Shown here in pieces: positions 7,120-7,188 of a DNA stretch of 7,188 nt. The notes under the pieces were generated by a model. It searched no databases. It was given only the letters and a program-made list of their open reading frames with translations, and had not been told where the DNA came from. The stretch lies in the NCBI GenBank assembly GCA_947631655.1, contig CANRME010000064.1, positions 1-7,188 on the forward strand, given 5' to 3'. Position 1 is the stretch's first letter, and every line of letters starts with the position of its first letter. The DNA is from an uncultured Bacilli bacterium. GTDB lineage: Bacteria > Bacillota_I > Bacilli_A > RF39 > UBA660. The translations under genes and the position numbers were made by a program.

Positions 7120-7188
7120 TTTTTGAATTATCTAATAAATATTCTATTCTTTCTCTTTGTAAGGAAATGAATATCAATCGTTCTTCTT
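7029..7188 (+). CDS. IS3-family transposase OrfB, N-terminal start in the -1 frame (cut by window edge)
   Basis: The frame one base behind orfA is open from just after TGA 7026-7028 to the right edge, overlapping the last 91 bases of orfA. From the A7 run it reads LKKRVSSERRWYGRKGLHY, then FEVIFELSNKYSILSLCKEMNINRSS. The latter matches the helix-turn-helix start of IS3 OrfB proteins (a pattern like ELSxKYPVxxLCxxLGVSRSxYYxW). The DDE integrase core would follow beyond the window. It is most likely made as an OrfAB fusion by -1 frameshifting at 7041-7047; the only in-frame ATG here (7168) lies within the conserved helix, so it is not a credible start. Confidence 0.75.
7041..7048 (+). promoter_or_regulatory. 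Programmed -1 frameshift slippery site (A7 G)
   Basis: In the orfA frame the bases read A AAA AAA GGG, a classic -1 slippery heptamer. It sits after the leucine-zipper codons, exactly where IS3 elements shift from orfA into orfB, and both frames are open across it. Confidence 0.75.
7075..7101 (+). other. Possible hairpin downstream of the slippery site
   Basis: GGAGAAA (7075-7081) and TTTCTCC (7095-7101) are perfectly complementary with a 13-base loop. It lies about 27 bases after the slippery run, further than the usual 5-10, so a role in stimulating the frameshift is uncertain. Confidence 0.3.

Larger units (their letters stand above)
6655..7188 (+). mobile_element. IS3-family insertion sequence, left part (right end outside window)
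   Basis: An orfA encoding a helix-turn-helix protein, an A7 slippery run, and an orfB start in the -1 frame together identify an IS3-family element. It runs off the right edge, so most of orfB with the DDE catalytic domain, the right inverted repeat and any target duplication cannot be seen. The left boundary is approximate: the stretch around 6655-6680, containing AAAGTGGACAGT, looks like an IS3-type end, and the surface-gene promoter begins about 35 bases to its left. The element points away from the surface gene. Confidence 0.8.

Noticed and set aside
1..7188. tRNA, rRNA, CRISPR array, riboswitch or replication origin
   Set aside because: No repeat-spacer pattern, conserved RNA core or DnaA-box cluster was noticed; intergenic space totals only about 260 bases.

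Overview
The window comes from a low-GC Gram-positive bacterium. It encodes a Gram-positive PolC-type replicative polymerase beside a short DnaE, all genes are strongly AT-rich, and the ribosome binding sites are Bacillus-like (AGAAAGG, AAGGTAGG, GGGTGGTGA). The short DnaE, the AT bias and the style of the surface protein suggest an uncultured gut Bacilli or Mollicutes-related lineage (RF39-like). That placement is inference. In-frame TGG is used for Trp, I saw no in-frame TGA in the main genes, and nothing shows a recoded TGA.

Layout, left to right. Positions 1-1826 (minus) hold the first 608 codons of polC, cut by the window edge inside the proofreading exonuclease domain. Positions 1829-4729 (minus) hold a complete dnaE of 966 residues; polC starts two bases after its stop and has its Shine-Dalgarno inside the dnaE coding end, so the two replicative polymerases appear to be co-transcribed and translationally coupled. 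Positions 4730-4807 are a compact junction with a strong intrinsic terminator for the gene upstream, then an extended -10 promoter and Shine-Dalgarno for dnaE. Positions 4808-6565 (minus) encode a 585-residue membrane-anchored surface protein with an SUMF1/C-type-lectin-like C-terminal half. Positions 6566-6622 carry its promoter, in which an uninterrupted run of 11 G (minus strand) lies between a good -35 and a good -10. From about 6655 to the right edge (plus) is the left part of an IS3-family insertion sequence: orfA, an A7 slippery site, and the start of orfB in the -1 frame.

How it fits together. The left half is housekeeping replication: PolC brings the proofreading exonuclease and DnaE lacks a functional-looking PHP metal site. 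The right half is a likely contingency locus, a cell-surface protein whose transcription could switch on and off by slippage of the poly-G spacer, with an insertion sequence beside it. The C-terminal coding end of the surface gene is about twice as GC-rich as its N-terminal end, which may mean that the exposed tip has been exchanged or diversified. The poly-G promoter is the strongest candidate for something undescribed here.
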